Assembly (NCBI GenBank): GCA_013396915.1
Contig: VWZL01000192.1
Span: 62,001 to 126,000, forward strand
Origin: Stercorarius parasiticus
Lineage: Eukaryota > Chordata > Aves > Charadriiformes > Stercorariidae
Direction: 5' to 3'
Length of the DNA stretch: 64,000 nucleotides
The notes beneath the pieces are model-generated. The model was not told the DNA's origin, did no database searches, and saw only the letters and a program-made list of their open reading frames with translations. Positions 46,272 through 57,730 of the stretch are shown here, in pieces. The position numbers and the translations under genes were made by a program. Positions within the stretch are counted from its first letter, which is position 1, and every line of letters begins with the position of its first letter.

Positions 46272-47844
46272 CTAATCTAGTCATCTAGCAAACAACTCCT
46301 TTAACAAACCAGTGGTTGTTTCTGTAAAATAAAATTCTTTGCAAAATAGAAGAATCATACTTTGGGGGGGTTATTTTGTTCAGGTTCAACTATGATAAGG
46401 TAATAAATATGTATAAAAGCAAAGAAGCAAGAAGATGGATGAGAAAAACTCCATCACTAGATAGCATAGAGCTTGCAACAGACAATAACACGTTGTAAGC
46501 AGCTATAGAGCATGAAGAGATCTCCTCTCAGACTTATTCCTGACTTATGTTCTGTCTTAGTTTTCATATAGAGACTTCCTGCTACAGAAATGTAACTTTT
46601 TTTCCTTGTTATTTATAAAGAGCCATGAAATGTTTCTACCAGTTTCTTATTTTCCAGATTATTCTCTAACTAGAAGCAAGGCCAAGCTGAAGTTGGGCTC
46701 TCAAGTCCTAGATCTGCAAAAGTATTTAGGCGCCATTTTTTTTCCTTACAGAAACAGTGGCAGCTGTGCCCCAGGATTTTCAGTGTTCAGAAGCTACAAT
46801 GGGGTCAAGGGATCCAAAAACATATAAGAAGAAGAAACCAGCTTCCTCTGAAAACAAATGATCTCCTAAATACCTCCGTGGACCTTCATCTAGACTCATA
46901 CTGGGGGTTGGGTTGAGACAGTGATTGCTGTGTGTGTTCACAGCATCCTGGAGGCGTAAGGTAAGATCAAAAAACACGCGTAGGTTTTTTGGGGGGCAGA
47001 CATATAGGTTACCTTTGTGTTTCTAAACATATGAAGGTCACAGACTCAGATCAAGCACTGCTCACTGATTGTTCTTGATGCTGAATTATCACCTAATTGC
47101 CTGACTTGGTTTTAGACCAAACTCTTCAAGAAAAATCTTCTACAGAGAGAGGTATGAGACCTAGCCTGTGCCACTTGGCATTGGGACTACCAATCAGTTC
47201 TGGGCCTGTTACACCGAATATGTGAGGCACAGCCATAATGAAAGACTATCCAGGCCTTACGTGGCTTACAATAGCACCAGAGAGCAGAAAATGGAACAAA
47301 AACAAATAGAAAAAAGATTCTGTTTTCCACCTGATGAAAGGGCAGGCTTTTTCTTTTTCTTTTATTTTTTTCCTTTTTTTTTTTTTTTCTTGTGGTATTT
47401 CTCTATCTGTCCTACTTATTTATCTACATAGGCAAAATATACTGGGACAGTTCTGGTAAGAGCTAACCTAAAAATGAGTTAGGATTCTCCACCGAACTCC
47501 CCTAAGACAGCCTGGCAAACAGCAGAACTGTGACGACTGTTGGGCAGACACTTCTGTCTCTATTGGTTCTGCCAAAAAATATCCCTTGGCAATTTCCCAA
47601 CTTCTCTTCCTCCAACAGCTAGGTTAATATAAAACATACTCTCCCCCTTCCCCAATTTAAAAATCAAGAAACTTTTATGTTGCTTTTGGAGACTGTCTTG
47701 CAGCCGTGGGTGCATTTTGCCAGGTATCAGCTTGAAGCACCAACATGCCCTTTTCACCACTGCAAGAGATTTCTGAAGGACAGCTGCCTTTTGTGTGACA
47801 GCCTGCATACAGCTGTCACCCCGCAACAGGTATGTTTGCAGACG
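46272..47844. other. Unique stretch with T-rich tract
   Basis: No gene recognised. A T-rich tract lies at 47348-47391. Confidence 0.5.
47348..47391 (+). repeat. T-rich low-complexity tract
   Basis: Mainly T with occasional C and A. On the minus strand it could be a decayed poly(A). Confidence 0.8.
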
Positions 47845-47878
47845 AAAAATAAAACAAAACAAAACAACAAAAAAAAAT
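47845..47878 (+). repeat. (AAAAC)n A-rich repeat
   Basis: Three AAAAC units within an A-rich run, immediately beside the 3' tail of the following minus-strand CR1. Confidence 0.8.
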
Positions 47879-47881
47879 GTC

Positions 47882-48437
47882 ACACAGAATCACACAGAAT
47901 CACAGAATGGTTCGGGTTGGAGGGACCTTAAAGATCATCTAGTTCCAACCCCCTGCCATGGGCAGGGACACCTCCCACTAGACCAGGCTGCTCAAAGCCC
48001 CATCCAGCCTGGCCTTGAACACCTCCAGGGATGGGGCGTCCACAGCCTCCCTGGACAACCTGTTCCAGTGCCTCCCCACCCTTATAGTAAAGAATTTCTT
48101 ACTGATATCCAATCTAAATCTACTCTCCTTCAGTTTGAAACCGTTACCCCATGTCCTATCATTACACTCCCTGATCCAGAGTCCCTCCCCATCCTTCCTG
48201 TAGGCCCCCTTTAGGTACTGGAAGGGTCTATAAGGTCTTTTCAGAGCCTTCTCTTCTCCAGGCTGAACAACCCCAACTCTCTCAGCCTGTCCTCATAGCA
48301 GAGGTGCTCCAGCACTCGGATCAACTCTGTGGCCCTCCGCTGGACTTCTTCCAACGGGTCCATATCCTGTGTTGAGGACTCCAGAGGTGGACGCAGTACT
48401 CCAGGTGGGGTTTCACCAGAGCAGAGGGGCAGAATCA
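47882..48437 (-). mobile_element. CR1 LINE 3' end, relatively young copy
   Basis: Antisense CR1 close to the common avian consensus: GGTTCGGGTTGGAGGGACCT, CCCTGCCATGGGCAGGGACA, GTAAAGAATTTCTTACTGAT and TTCTCCAGGCTGAACAACCC. It ends by 5' truncation near 48437 within the segment upstream of [20 protein letters not shown] (minus strand, about 48310-48375). The tail is unusual: two 10-bp units ATTCTGTGTG rather than the usual ATTCTGTG octamer. Frame interrupted. Confidence 0.95.
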
Positions 48438-48639
48438 GGAAGTGGCACGGGACTGAATTCAGATTGCACATCATTAATTTTGTCATTCAGACAAGAATGG
48501 CATACTGAGTTGGAGCAATTACAGGCAAGTCGGGCTTCCAGTGCAATCAATGCAACAAGCAGCTGTGTTGTTTCTGTGACAAATTCACAGAAGAGGATCT
48601 GAATGTGGTTCTTGTCAGTCAGACATGAGAGCCAGCTAG

Positions 48640-48790
48640 GCTGAAATTCAGGTGATATGGGCTCAGCCACACGCTCGCTGAGTAACCTTGTACACAAGAC
48701 CTAGTCTAACCCCTGCCATCATATCTTATTTTTTCCCTAGTGGTGCACTGCATAAATACAGTGCTTTGATCACCTTAAACATTATACCCA
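48640..48790 (+). mobile_element. MIR-like SINE, very degenerate
   Basis: ATTCAGGTGATATGGGCTCA then GCTGAGTAACCTTGTACACA and GTGCTTTGATCACC follow the outline of a MIR-like element (tRNA-like head, GTGACCTTGGGCA core, GCTTTGAGATC tail). Weak, order-based identification. Confidence 0.35.
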
Positions 48791-49629
48791 GCAGGGCTCA
48801 AAAAATGAAAGTGCTTAGTTAAAACTACGGCTGCAAATGAGAAACATGTACGCAGTTAGCATCTGTTAATAAGGGATGTGTTGAGATAGGGAGTGTATAG
48901 AAACCTAAAATTAAGGGTTGAGGTTGGGAAAAAAAGCAAGTTGGGAATCTGGGAGACTTTGCTAAAAAGGGTGAAGATACCACTGAGTGTTTGCCAAAGA
49001 TTAAAGACTCCCATAACACACTTGCAGGGTTGACACATCTCAAAGGTGAATATGTGAAGCTGATGCAGAAGGAGATCTTTGGATCCCGTTTAGAGCAGCA
49101 GTTAAGGATTATAAATTCTTTGCTTTTGTATAGGTTAGATGGGGCTCCCCCTTCTCACCTTGACCCCTGTGTTCACTGCAGAGTGTCTGAACAGAAGGTT
49201 CTGTACGAATACAAATACAACTCCTCTTTCTCCCACCTCCTCCTCCTCTCTCCTCCCTGAAATGTTTCTTTGGGAAGGGAAAAAAGCCCCTCCTTTCTCT
49301 GGGCAAACAAAACCCCACATGTAGAGACCCAAACCTCATGGTTTGTTTGAATTCAAGGCACTTTGCAGAGCAACTGTTACTTATATGCTCTCCTCGGTGA
49401 CGCAGAGGAAGACAGAACATGTTTTTAATTGCAAAGCCAAATGGTTATGCATGGGTCCTGTCATGCTTGTGAGAACTTGTTCTTCCCCAGCCCTCCCTCT
49501 CCTCCCCGCTGAGACAGCCTTGCCAAAACTCTGTTTGAGAGTGGTCACAGGGAAAACACGAAGCCTCGCAGGGATTTGGGGAGTAAACGTCAATCTGTCA
49601 GAGGTGTCACCAGAACTGGATATATCTGC

Positions 49630-49800
49630 TGATCTGTTACCACTTGCTAATTATGGATTCGGCAGCTAATTGTCATAAATCTCGGTAAGAGATGTGGAAT
49701 GAGACAGGGTTTTCAAAACGGCCTGGCCTGGATAGGTTTGCACTTGGTGATTTGCGAAGCAGAGACGATCATCCCCGTGCCAGGGTTCTGCTGCTGTGTG
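49630..49800. promoter_or_regulatory. Possible conserved non-coding block
   Basis: Non-repetitive sequence with GCTAATTATGGATTCGG and CAGCTAATTGTCATAAATC, two TAATT cores 25-30 bp apart, followed by a CpG-containing segment. Enhancer-like in texture only. Confidence 0.2.
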
Positions 49801-52800
49801 ATGCCCCAGTGAATACCTGTATTGTTACAAGCGCCAGTTCACTCCGAGCAGCATTTCTGACATTCCTTTGAAGGAATGGTGAGTGTCCAGGGCTGGAATA
49901 ACCTGAATTATTAAAGGATTTTATTTAATAAACCCAGAGATGCTGGTAGTCACAGACAGGCAGATGTTTTACAGGATGAAATCTTGTACCCCTCATCAGG
50001 TTGACCTTCTGGTCCACCCTTCTGAAAGCAAAGCAAAATTCTGCCGAGCAGCCATGAGGTCTCATGCCTTGACTGTGCCAACCCACAAATCAAGCACTAC
50101 CTCAGCGGGGATCCAGATTGCTGCTAAGGCTGGTCTTAAGGGTTAACACTCTTGTGATTCAGCCAGTCAAGAGTTTGGAGTTGGAAAGAAAGAGCCTTAG
50201 CAAGTTTCATGAAGGTTTAGATATCCTTTCCAGCATTTCAGTTTCCCACCATCATACGCTAGCTGGTTTAAACCTTTCCATGATTCTTGAAAGTTACAGT
50301 TCAGGGTGGAAAGGGTAAAGCCAAGTCTTCAAAATCTCAAAGGCATCTAGTTTTCTTAAATGCTGAGCGCCTTCTCAGGAAATCAAGTCCCTTCAGGGCA
50401 TCTGCAATTGAGCATCCAAAAATAACTCCTTGAAAGTTTCAGTGGCTCTAAGAATCAGAAGTTCCATATTCATGTGAACCAGTCTCCAGGTGATCAGTAC
50501 CTCCTGCAAAAGATTAGTGATAAATTTGTGTTATTGATTGATCGGCTCGTCATTTGGAGAGAGCAGAGCTAAGGTTGCACACGGAAGAGATGTCTCTCTT
50601 AACAAGTAACTCCTGATTTTCAGAAATTTTGTTCTGCTTTTTATTTCCTAGTCCTTTTCCTCTTTTCAGCCAGTTTTTGTAATGTTTTTATCTAGGCCAA
50701 GTTTTTATCTAGACCAAGATTACCAACTACTTTTGGAAATATAAACTAATATCTGTCACATATTCCACTAAAATCTGCCAAATTTTCCAGGTAGAAAGAC
50801 ACAACAATCTATTTTAAGGCTGGTTTTCACTAAAGCTGGCTAAAAACTCCACAGTGGAATGTTTGTTTATTTTCCCAGTTGAAAAAGCTGATTCATAGCA
50901 ATTCAAACATTTTGCTGAGATGGATCAGTTTTGATTCAGGTGTGACAAACTCCAAGCAAAGTACAATTAACCTCTAATGACTAGATTTCCGCTGGAAACT
51001 AGACTTGCAAGATGCTGTGGCCTGGTGAGAACCAGCTCCTCTGAAGCACATCAGCACATCAGGATCAGTGCTGACAGGGAATCAGGAACCTGAAACTATT
51101 AAAAGATTTTGGTCAAAAGTTTTGATGCTTCCTACTGGGTGGAAAGAAAGAGGCCAGAACACCACTACTCACTTCTTCCCAGAGCTTCTATATTTGCCTG
51201 TCTAGCTGTCCAAGAAGTCAGGATCAATTGCTTTGTCAGGATAAAGTAAAAATTAAGGGTTTTTTTCTAAATTAAAAAGAAATTTAACATTAAAATATCG
51301 AAGCCTTCTCTACAGATAATGATTCCCCTTTACGAAGTTCTAGTGCTCATAGCAAGCCATGCCCATTAGTGTTCAATTCCATTAACTGTTTAGTTTAAAA
51401 AGTGTTAATCCTTTTATGGGAAATGTAAAATTACTTCTCGGGGATGAGGTGGGAGAAATTGCCCTGTCTATTAATAAGTCCACATAGGTGAAGGTCTTTC
51501 TAACTAAATTCTGCAACCCACGTCTTTATTTCTGAAGGCAAAAGCTTTTGTGTACTGAAAGCAACCATTTTTCCTGCAGAAGGCAGAGTTGCACATCAAC
51601 AGAAACCAAACAAACAAGCAAAGGAAACAACACAAAAATTATCCCCCCACAAATCCAAACTTAAAAAAAAAAGGTAATTGAAAACAAAAATTGGTTCCAA
51701 AACATCTGTTTTGAAATTTCTGCCAGTGTGATTTTAGCAAAAAAAACTTGAAAAGGACCTGAAGTATTTTCTTTGCTTTAGAGTGAGATAGCTTTTAGTT
51801 CTAGTTTCACCAGAAACCTCATAAGAAATGTTTCGGGGTTGACTTAAGGCAAGTCATCTATCCTCAGACATACCTCCCCTTGTTTTTTGGTAGTGCATGC
51901 AGTCCGTGCCAGCCCTGGAATATCAGCCTCTCCAACAGAATTGATGCAACTTGTCTAATGAACTGGGTCACCAGTAATTTTCCACAATGGAATGACTCTT
52001 GTGTAAAAGGGTTATAAGTAGTCTCTGAATCTGGACGAAACTATCAGAAAAATTACTTTTATTGGAGTGTTAATCCTCCATTTAATGCTCAACTGCTGCC
52101 TGAGCTAGGAAAAGATCAGGAAACACAATGTGATCCAAAGTCCTTAAATCTGTTCCTTTATTCTCCCCGTCACTCTAGGGAGGCCAATAAATAGCACCAA
52201 ACCGTCACCTGATGCAGATGGTTTCCTTCCAGTACAGCCATGTCCCTTCTCCCAATGGAGAGACACTTCCTATGTGTGTTTTTTGTGAAAGCACTTGCAG
52301 GTGGCTGCGCGCTCATCACCTACTTGCTGACACTTTCTGGTCCTTCTGGAGTTGACTGGGTCCCAGCTGTACTCCAACAAACACACACACATCCTAAAGA
52401 CTAGCACTGGGTCTTGTAGGTTCCATCTCTGTCAACCCTTCCACTTCTTCTGCCCAAACCCAAACTCAGCCTCCATCACTGACGACAAATGCAGCAGCCA
52501 GGGTGAGACTAGTGTTTAAATAATGATGTTTTAACACTTTGCAGACTGCTGTCCTGGGTGGTTATATAGTCTTCCACATTTGTTTGGCTGGAAATATGGA
52601 AAATCAATTAGTAGCAGAAGGATATAACTTCACCAGCCATTAACTGAATTATAATTGTTCTCTTTTACCAGTACCAGTAGGAGAGGATTTTTTTTCTTCT
52701 TTTATTATTTTTTTGTGTTGATGAAAGGGGACATAGCTACATTTCTGAAGGTAAAGTGTTTGGAACCAAAAGCTGTCTGCTTATCCATTTATTGTTTTTT

Positions 52801-53071
52801 AAATTGTTAATGAAAAATAAAAAAGATAACAGCTAATGATGAAAAAAAAGAAGACAGAAAAGAAGAAAGGGAGAGCTTTTTAAAGTCTAAATGCTGTTAC
52901 TTACTTACCTTCTGCAAGGAAGATTCTGTAGATGTTTGGGGAAGAAGAGAACCAGGTTTAGCATCTGTCTCCAGACTTTGTTTTGTAGTGTGCAGTATTA
53001 CAGCTGAGATGTCTTACATCTACATATTTGTTCTAGTACAAAGACTGATGTAGCCTGATATGTGTTGCAGT

Positions 53072-53168
53072 AAAAAAAAAGAAAAAAAGAACGAAAAAAA
53101 AGGAAAAAAGAGAAAAAAATGAAAGAAAATGGAAAAAGAGAAAAAAAAGAAAGAAAAAATAAAAAGAA
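53072..53168 (+). repeat. A-rich/AAAAG low-complexity tract
   Basis: Nearly 100 bp of A with scattered G and rare C or T. Minus-strand frames across it are pure F/L/S low complexity and are not genes. Confidence 0.9.
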
Positions 53169-54169
53169 CTCATCCATTGCTCTAGGCATATTTTTAGAAG
53201 GCAGTTATAAAACAGACAACTCCTAATTTGTCTGATGTCCATTAATCAACATAGCTGCAATCAGGGGTGAAGCACACTATCATTCCTCCACTTAGGCCTT
53301 TATGCTTCGTCAAAGCTTCTCCCTTCGCTTATTTCTGGAGATTTATAAACTGTGTCTGCTCTGGATGGTGGGTAGGAGCTGAGGATGTCTCCTGTTGACT
53401 AGCCTTTTTCTCCAGACCAGTTATCACCTGGCTGCTGGATGTTTAGCTGTTCACTCTTCTGGCCATAGGTATAAAATGCAACTCATGGGAACAGGAGGTG
53501 GATTTTCGTCATGGCAAACATGGGCCAGGCAGTGCATTTGGTCCACAATGGATGCCTTGTCCATTGGCTCATATAACTAGGGAATGGTCTGAGAGGATGG
53601 CCTGAACATTTCTTATTCCCCTTGCGTGTAGAGGCACACACCGTTCAGCAGGCTTTCTGCTGCAAATCGCCCACGAGTATCTGCCTGTTTTCAAAATTAA
53701 TCAGTGTTGACTTGGAAGCGCTTTCATCTGCATAAACGCTCTTTCTTCTCCCCACCCCCTTTCTCTTCCTCATGCTGAGACAAGCTACTATGGATGCTAC
53801 AAGCACAGTGGAGGTGTTGTCTAGACACTCAGAGCATCTCAGCTGTTGCTGTGAGCATGAGATTTGCCGTGCAAAAAAGGCGTCCACACATGAGGCTGTT
53901 GACAGGCTCATCTCCTACTCTCTTGGCCAAGTCTCCAGCCACAAAAGCCACGTCTAGGCAGTTGGATGTGCTTTCAAATGTCAGTGGTTGGACTGATTAG
54001 CAAATACAAGAAATGATCTTGACTGTGGTAAAACCCAAAATTGTCCAAGAGAGAATTTGCAAGGGCTTAAACAAGTTGGTCTGTGCAGAGTTTGCCTAGT
54101 TTTCTTGCCTAGCAAAACAAAGTGATCTGAATTTGTCTCTGCTAATGGGACTTTATGGCTTCCTTTCAG

Positions 54170-55800
54170 GGATCACAGAAGTGTTGGTTGGAGGGGGTGT
54201 CTGCAGGTCTGCAGTCCAACCTCCAGCCTGAAGAAGGCCCATTTCCAACATCAAAGCAGACCAACCATGGACTTACATAGATGAGTCTTGAAAACCCCCA
54301 AGGACGGAGATTTCAAAGCCTCTCTGGGTGACCTTGTATAGTGTGGGGCTGCCTTCCTAGAGAAGAAGCTCTTCCTGATGATCAGCCTTCCAAGCCACAA
54401 CCTGTGGCCATGGGTCCCTGCTTTAACACCCACCACTAACAAGAAGAGATTGTCTCTTTGTAACTCTCCATCGCGTATTTGTAGGCTGATGAACAAATAG
54501 ATCAACTCTTAACTTCCATTTTGCCAGGCTAGATGAACCTATCTCCTTCAGCCTCTCCTTGTCAGTTACATGATACAGGCCCCTAAACATCTTGTTAGCT
54601 TTCTGATAAGTCCCATTCAGTTTTTCAACACCTTTCTTGAACTGTGGGATCTGCACTGCTGCATAAAGGGGGATAGTAATGTCTGTAACCTGCTGGTCAC
54701 ACTCCTAATTTAACCCAGCAGAAAGTTAGTCATATTAATTCTCTCACATTCAGTTTGGTGTCCACTTAGAAGCTGAGCTGTTATTCAGCCTGTCCCCTGT
54801 CTTTACTGGTTCATGGGGTTATTCCACCCCAATTCCGATTTAGGCTATCTTTTCCGTACTTCATGAGGTCTCTGCTGCCCCAATCTTTAAGTTTCTAAAA
54901 ACCTGCCTGGCTTGAAGCTCTACTGTTCAGATTATCAGCTAGTTGCAATATGCTCTTTACCAGCTGCTAAATGGACGTTGAGCCACTTACGACAAATATT
55001 TGAGCCCAGGCCAATTTTCTACTTGTCTAGAAGCTTATTCCTTCTTCAGCTTCCTAATGATAATGCTGTGGGTGACAAAATCCTTATTGTATTAAAGATA
55101 TGTAATATTTACTGCTCTTCCCTTGTCCTTACAACCAGTCATTTAATTACAGTAGGCAGTCAGGTTGGTTAACCATAATTTGCCTTAGAGAAATCTGTGC
55201 AGACTGTTCCTGATTGCTTCTTATCTTCCAGCAGATTGGAAGTGGACAACAAGAGGATGTGCTCCCAGACCTTTCCAGGGCCTGAGGTGAGACTGACCAG
55301 CATACAGATCCCTGGTCTTCCCATTCTTAAAGATAGGCATAATATTAACATTTTCCACCATCAAGGATTTGCTGTCCCTAATTGCCTTGGTAGAAAGCGA
55401 CCTTGTAAATCAGATCAGTCAGCATTTGCAGCACCTTCAGGTGAGTCTCATTGGACCCTGGTGTTTGAACACATACAGTTCATCTGAGTTTTCCCTCATT
55501 TCTTGCTCTTTCACTATCCCTCTCCTTCCGAAACCATGCTGGTGGAAGTCAGAGGTCTGGGACCAGGCTCAGCCTGTCAAGACTGAGGCCAAAAAGTCAT
55601 GAAGTAATTCAACCCTTTCCATACCATCCATACTACTAGCTTGTCTCCCATATTCATCAATAAATGCACATTTCTTCTGAATCACTAATTGCAGGCTCAT
55701 GGAATCACTTTTTTTTATTTTTTATGCCCTTAGATGGTTTTAGGTCCAGCTGAGCTTTGGCCTTCCTGATGTTGTCCAGGCTCTGAAGCATTGACTCCAC
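54170..55800 (-). mobile_element. Old CR1 LINE, about 1.6 kb
   Basis: Antisense CR1, the longest copy here. From left to right: a 3' end (GGATCACAGAAGTGTTGGTT, CAGTCCAACCTCCAGCC), ORF2 C-terminus (minus strand residues like ANKMFRGLYHVTDKERLKEI), then reverse-transcriptase sequence (AATGCTGTGGGTGACAAAAT, ACTGCTCTTCCCTTGTCC, AGGGCCTGAGGTGAGACTGA, AAGATAGGCATAATATTAAC). It ends in the upstream segment (GACTGAGGCCAAAAAGTCAT, GCTTTGGCCTTCCTGATGTT). Many frameshifts and stops, so it is old. The middle part, 54790-55050, is only weakly matched. Confidence 0.82.
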
Positions 55801-57102
55801 TCTGCTTCAAGAAAGAACATAGGAAGACATAGGATGAGACCGTTGCATATGGACCAGTGTGTGTGCTCTTGCTGCTCACCCTGAAGATGCAGGAAGACCC
55901 ACCGGGTCCCGTGCACCTTAAAACTTTACACAGAAGTTTTTCAAGAGGTTTGATTTATGGTTGATGTGTGAAGCCATACAGTTCCTTCCCCTCTCTGTGT
56001 TCTGCGTGTTGGAAAGCCACCTCCTGTCGGTATGGTACTCACAGAAAATGTCTGTCTGGTTGAGGGGGAAGTGGGCTTGCAAACCTTCTTTTGTGCAAGG
56101 CACAAAGGAAAAGGGGTGGCTTGTAGTAAGCAGCAAAATGAGAGGAGGCTCTCTCCTCTCTTCAAAGGGCTTCCTCTTCCCCTTCTCTCTCTATTGTGAA
56201 TTCTTTAAAAAGACCACCCTTCCCTTCTGCAGAGTGAAAACATCAAAGGGAATGGTGTGGTGGGGTGTTTCCTCGTGAACACTGACTTACCTTACAAAGG
56301 TGAGGAGTTCACAGGAGGTTCTCTCTTGTGAAGCATGTTCTGTCTGCCTGGCTTTGAATGCTGAGCTCACTGGGAAAATGTTCTTACATCTTCAGGCAAG
56401 CAGCTTTGCCGCAAAGCCAAATCTCTTCCTCTCCCTCCCACTTTCTGCTTATCCAGTCACACATTTTGTTTTATTGTACTGTATTTTATTTTATTTTATT
56501 TTATTTTATTTTATTTTATTTTATTTTATTTTATTTTATTTTATCTTTATTTTTAAAATTTTTATTTAATTTTATCTTATTTTATTTTATTATTTTGTTT
56601 TGCACAAAGCTAAAATGTTTTAAGCCTTGAAGGTTTTGTGAGTTTTTTGGTTTTGGTTTTTTTTTTTTATGAGGGGTAGTTATAAAAACTGAAATGCCAC
56701 AGAAAAGTAACATTTCCTACAAAAAATTCTTTATAAAAGATTTAGTCTTCTATATATTAAGATATATCTAGTTAGGAGAATGTGAATCTATCCCATCCCA
56801 GGATATGGGGAAGATATGTTTGCTCGCTCTTGTTGCAGCATAAGCATTTGATAGTTTTATTGGCTGATAAGCTTAGAAAGAACAGTCAGCAATCAACCAA
56901 CTGTATCGGATTCTTCCTCAGTGAGATGGAGTTTGAGTTTAATGTCATTAGAATAGCTCCAAACCCCTCAATTTCCTCCTGGTTTAGAGCAAACTTAGTG
57001 GCAATTAAAACAAAACTAAGCTGTAGGCCAAGAACCTTGGACTGTATATTTTTTTTTCCCTGATTTGGTTTTTTCCTTACGGATAAAGCTGTTGTCCACA
57101 AT
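55801..57102. other. Unique stretch with microsatellite
   Basis: No gene recognised. It contains the (ATTTT)n array at 56482-56544 and its decayed flank to about 56597. Frames through it are artefacts. Confidence 0.55.
56482..56544 (+). repeat. (TATTT)n microsatellite
   Basis: About 12.6 uninterrupted pentanucleotide units (63 bp), followed by impure ATTTT-like sequence to about 56597. Purity and length suggest it is polymorphic. A TATTTTA/poly-T context can also seed from retroposon tails, but no body is visible. Confidence 0.97.
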
Positions 57103-57621
57103 ATCACAGAATCACAGAATGGTAGGGGTTGGAAGGGACCTCTGGAGATCATCCAGCCCAACCCCCCCTGCCAGAGCAGGGTCACCCAGAGCAGGTTGCA
57201 CAGGAATGCGTGGAAACAGGCAGGTTTGGAATGTCTCCAGAGACGGAGACTCCATCACCTCTCTGGGCAGCCTGTGCCAGTGCTCTGCCACCCTCAAAGG
57301 AAAGAAGTTCCTCCTCATGTTGAGATGGAACTTCCGATATTCGAGTTTGTGCCCGCTACCTCTTGTCCTGTTACTGGTCACCACTGAAAAGAGCCTGGCC
57401 CCATCCTCCTGACACCCACCCTTTAAGTATTTATAAGTGATGGTAAGATCCCCCCTCAGTCGTCTCTTTCCTAGACTAAAAAGACCCAAATCCTTCAGCC
57501 TTTCTTCATAAGAGAGGTGTTCCAATCCCCTAATCATCTTAGTGGCCCTTTGCTGCACCCTCTCCAGCAGTTCCCTGTCCTTCTTGAACCGGGGAGCCCA
57601 GAACTGGACACAGTACTGTAG
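57103..57621 (-). mobile_element. CR1 LINE 3' end with open ORF2 C-terminus
   Basis: Antisense CR1 with the tail ATCACAGAATCACAGAATGG, then GGTTGGAAGGGACCTCTGGA. On the minus strand 57558 down to about 57112 stays open for 148 codons (starting [20 protein letters not shown] and containing the HWHRLPREV block near residue 93), in the usual CR1 order. It is truncated at the 5' side near 57621. The lack of stops suggests a comparatively recent copy. It is still a fragment with no endonuclease or reverse-transcriptase domain. Confidence 0.96.
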
Positions 57622-57700
57622 TCAAGGATAATGCATGAAGGCACTCTTCAGCCTGTCACTCCACAACATCATTTAACACTTGCTCTATGGAATAAGAAGT

Positions 57701-57730
57701 GTATATGTGTGTGTGTGTGTATATATATAT
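57701..57730 (+). repeat. (GT)n(AT)n microsatellite
   Basis: About seven GT units followed by five AT units, a dinucleotide compound repeat directly beyond the neighbouring CR1 flank. Confidence 0.92.

Larger units (their letters stand above)
48791..54169. other. Long unique non-coding stretch
   Basis: No gene recognised. A possible conserved block sits around 49630-49800. An A-rich tract covers 53072-53168. The 108-codon plus frame at 49343-49666 has no domain and overlaps an antisense frame. Confidence 0.5.

Noticed and set aside
52998..53242. Minus-strand F/S-rich frames
   Set aside because: Translation of the A-rich tract at 53072-53168.
56300..56630. Two plus-strand frames rich in F, I, L and Y
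   Set aside because: Created by the pentanucleotide microsatellite, which has no stop in these frames.
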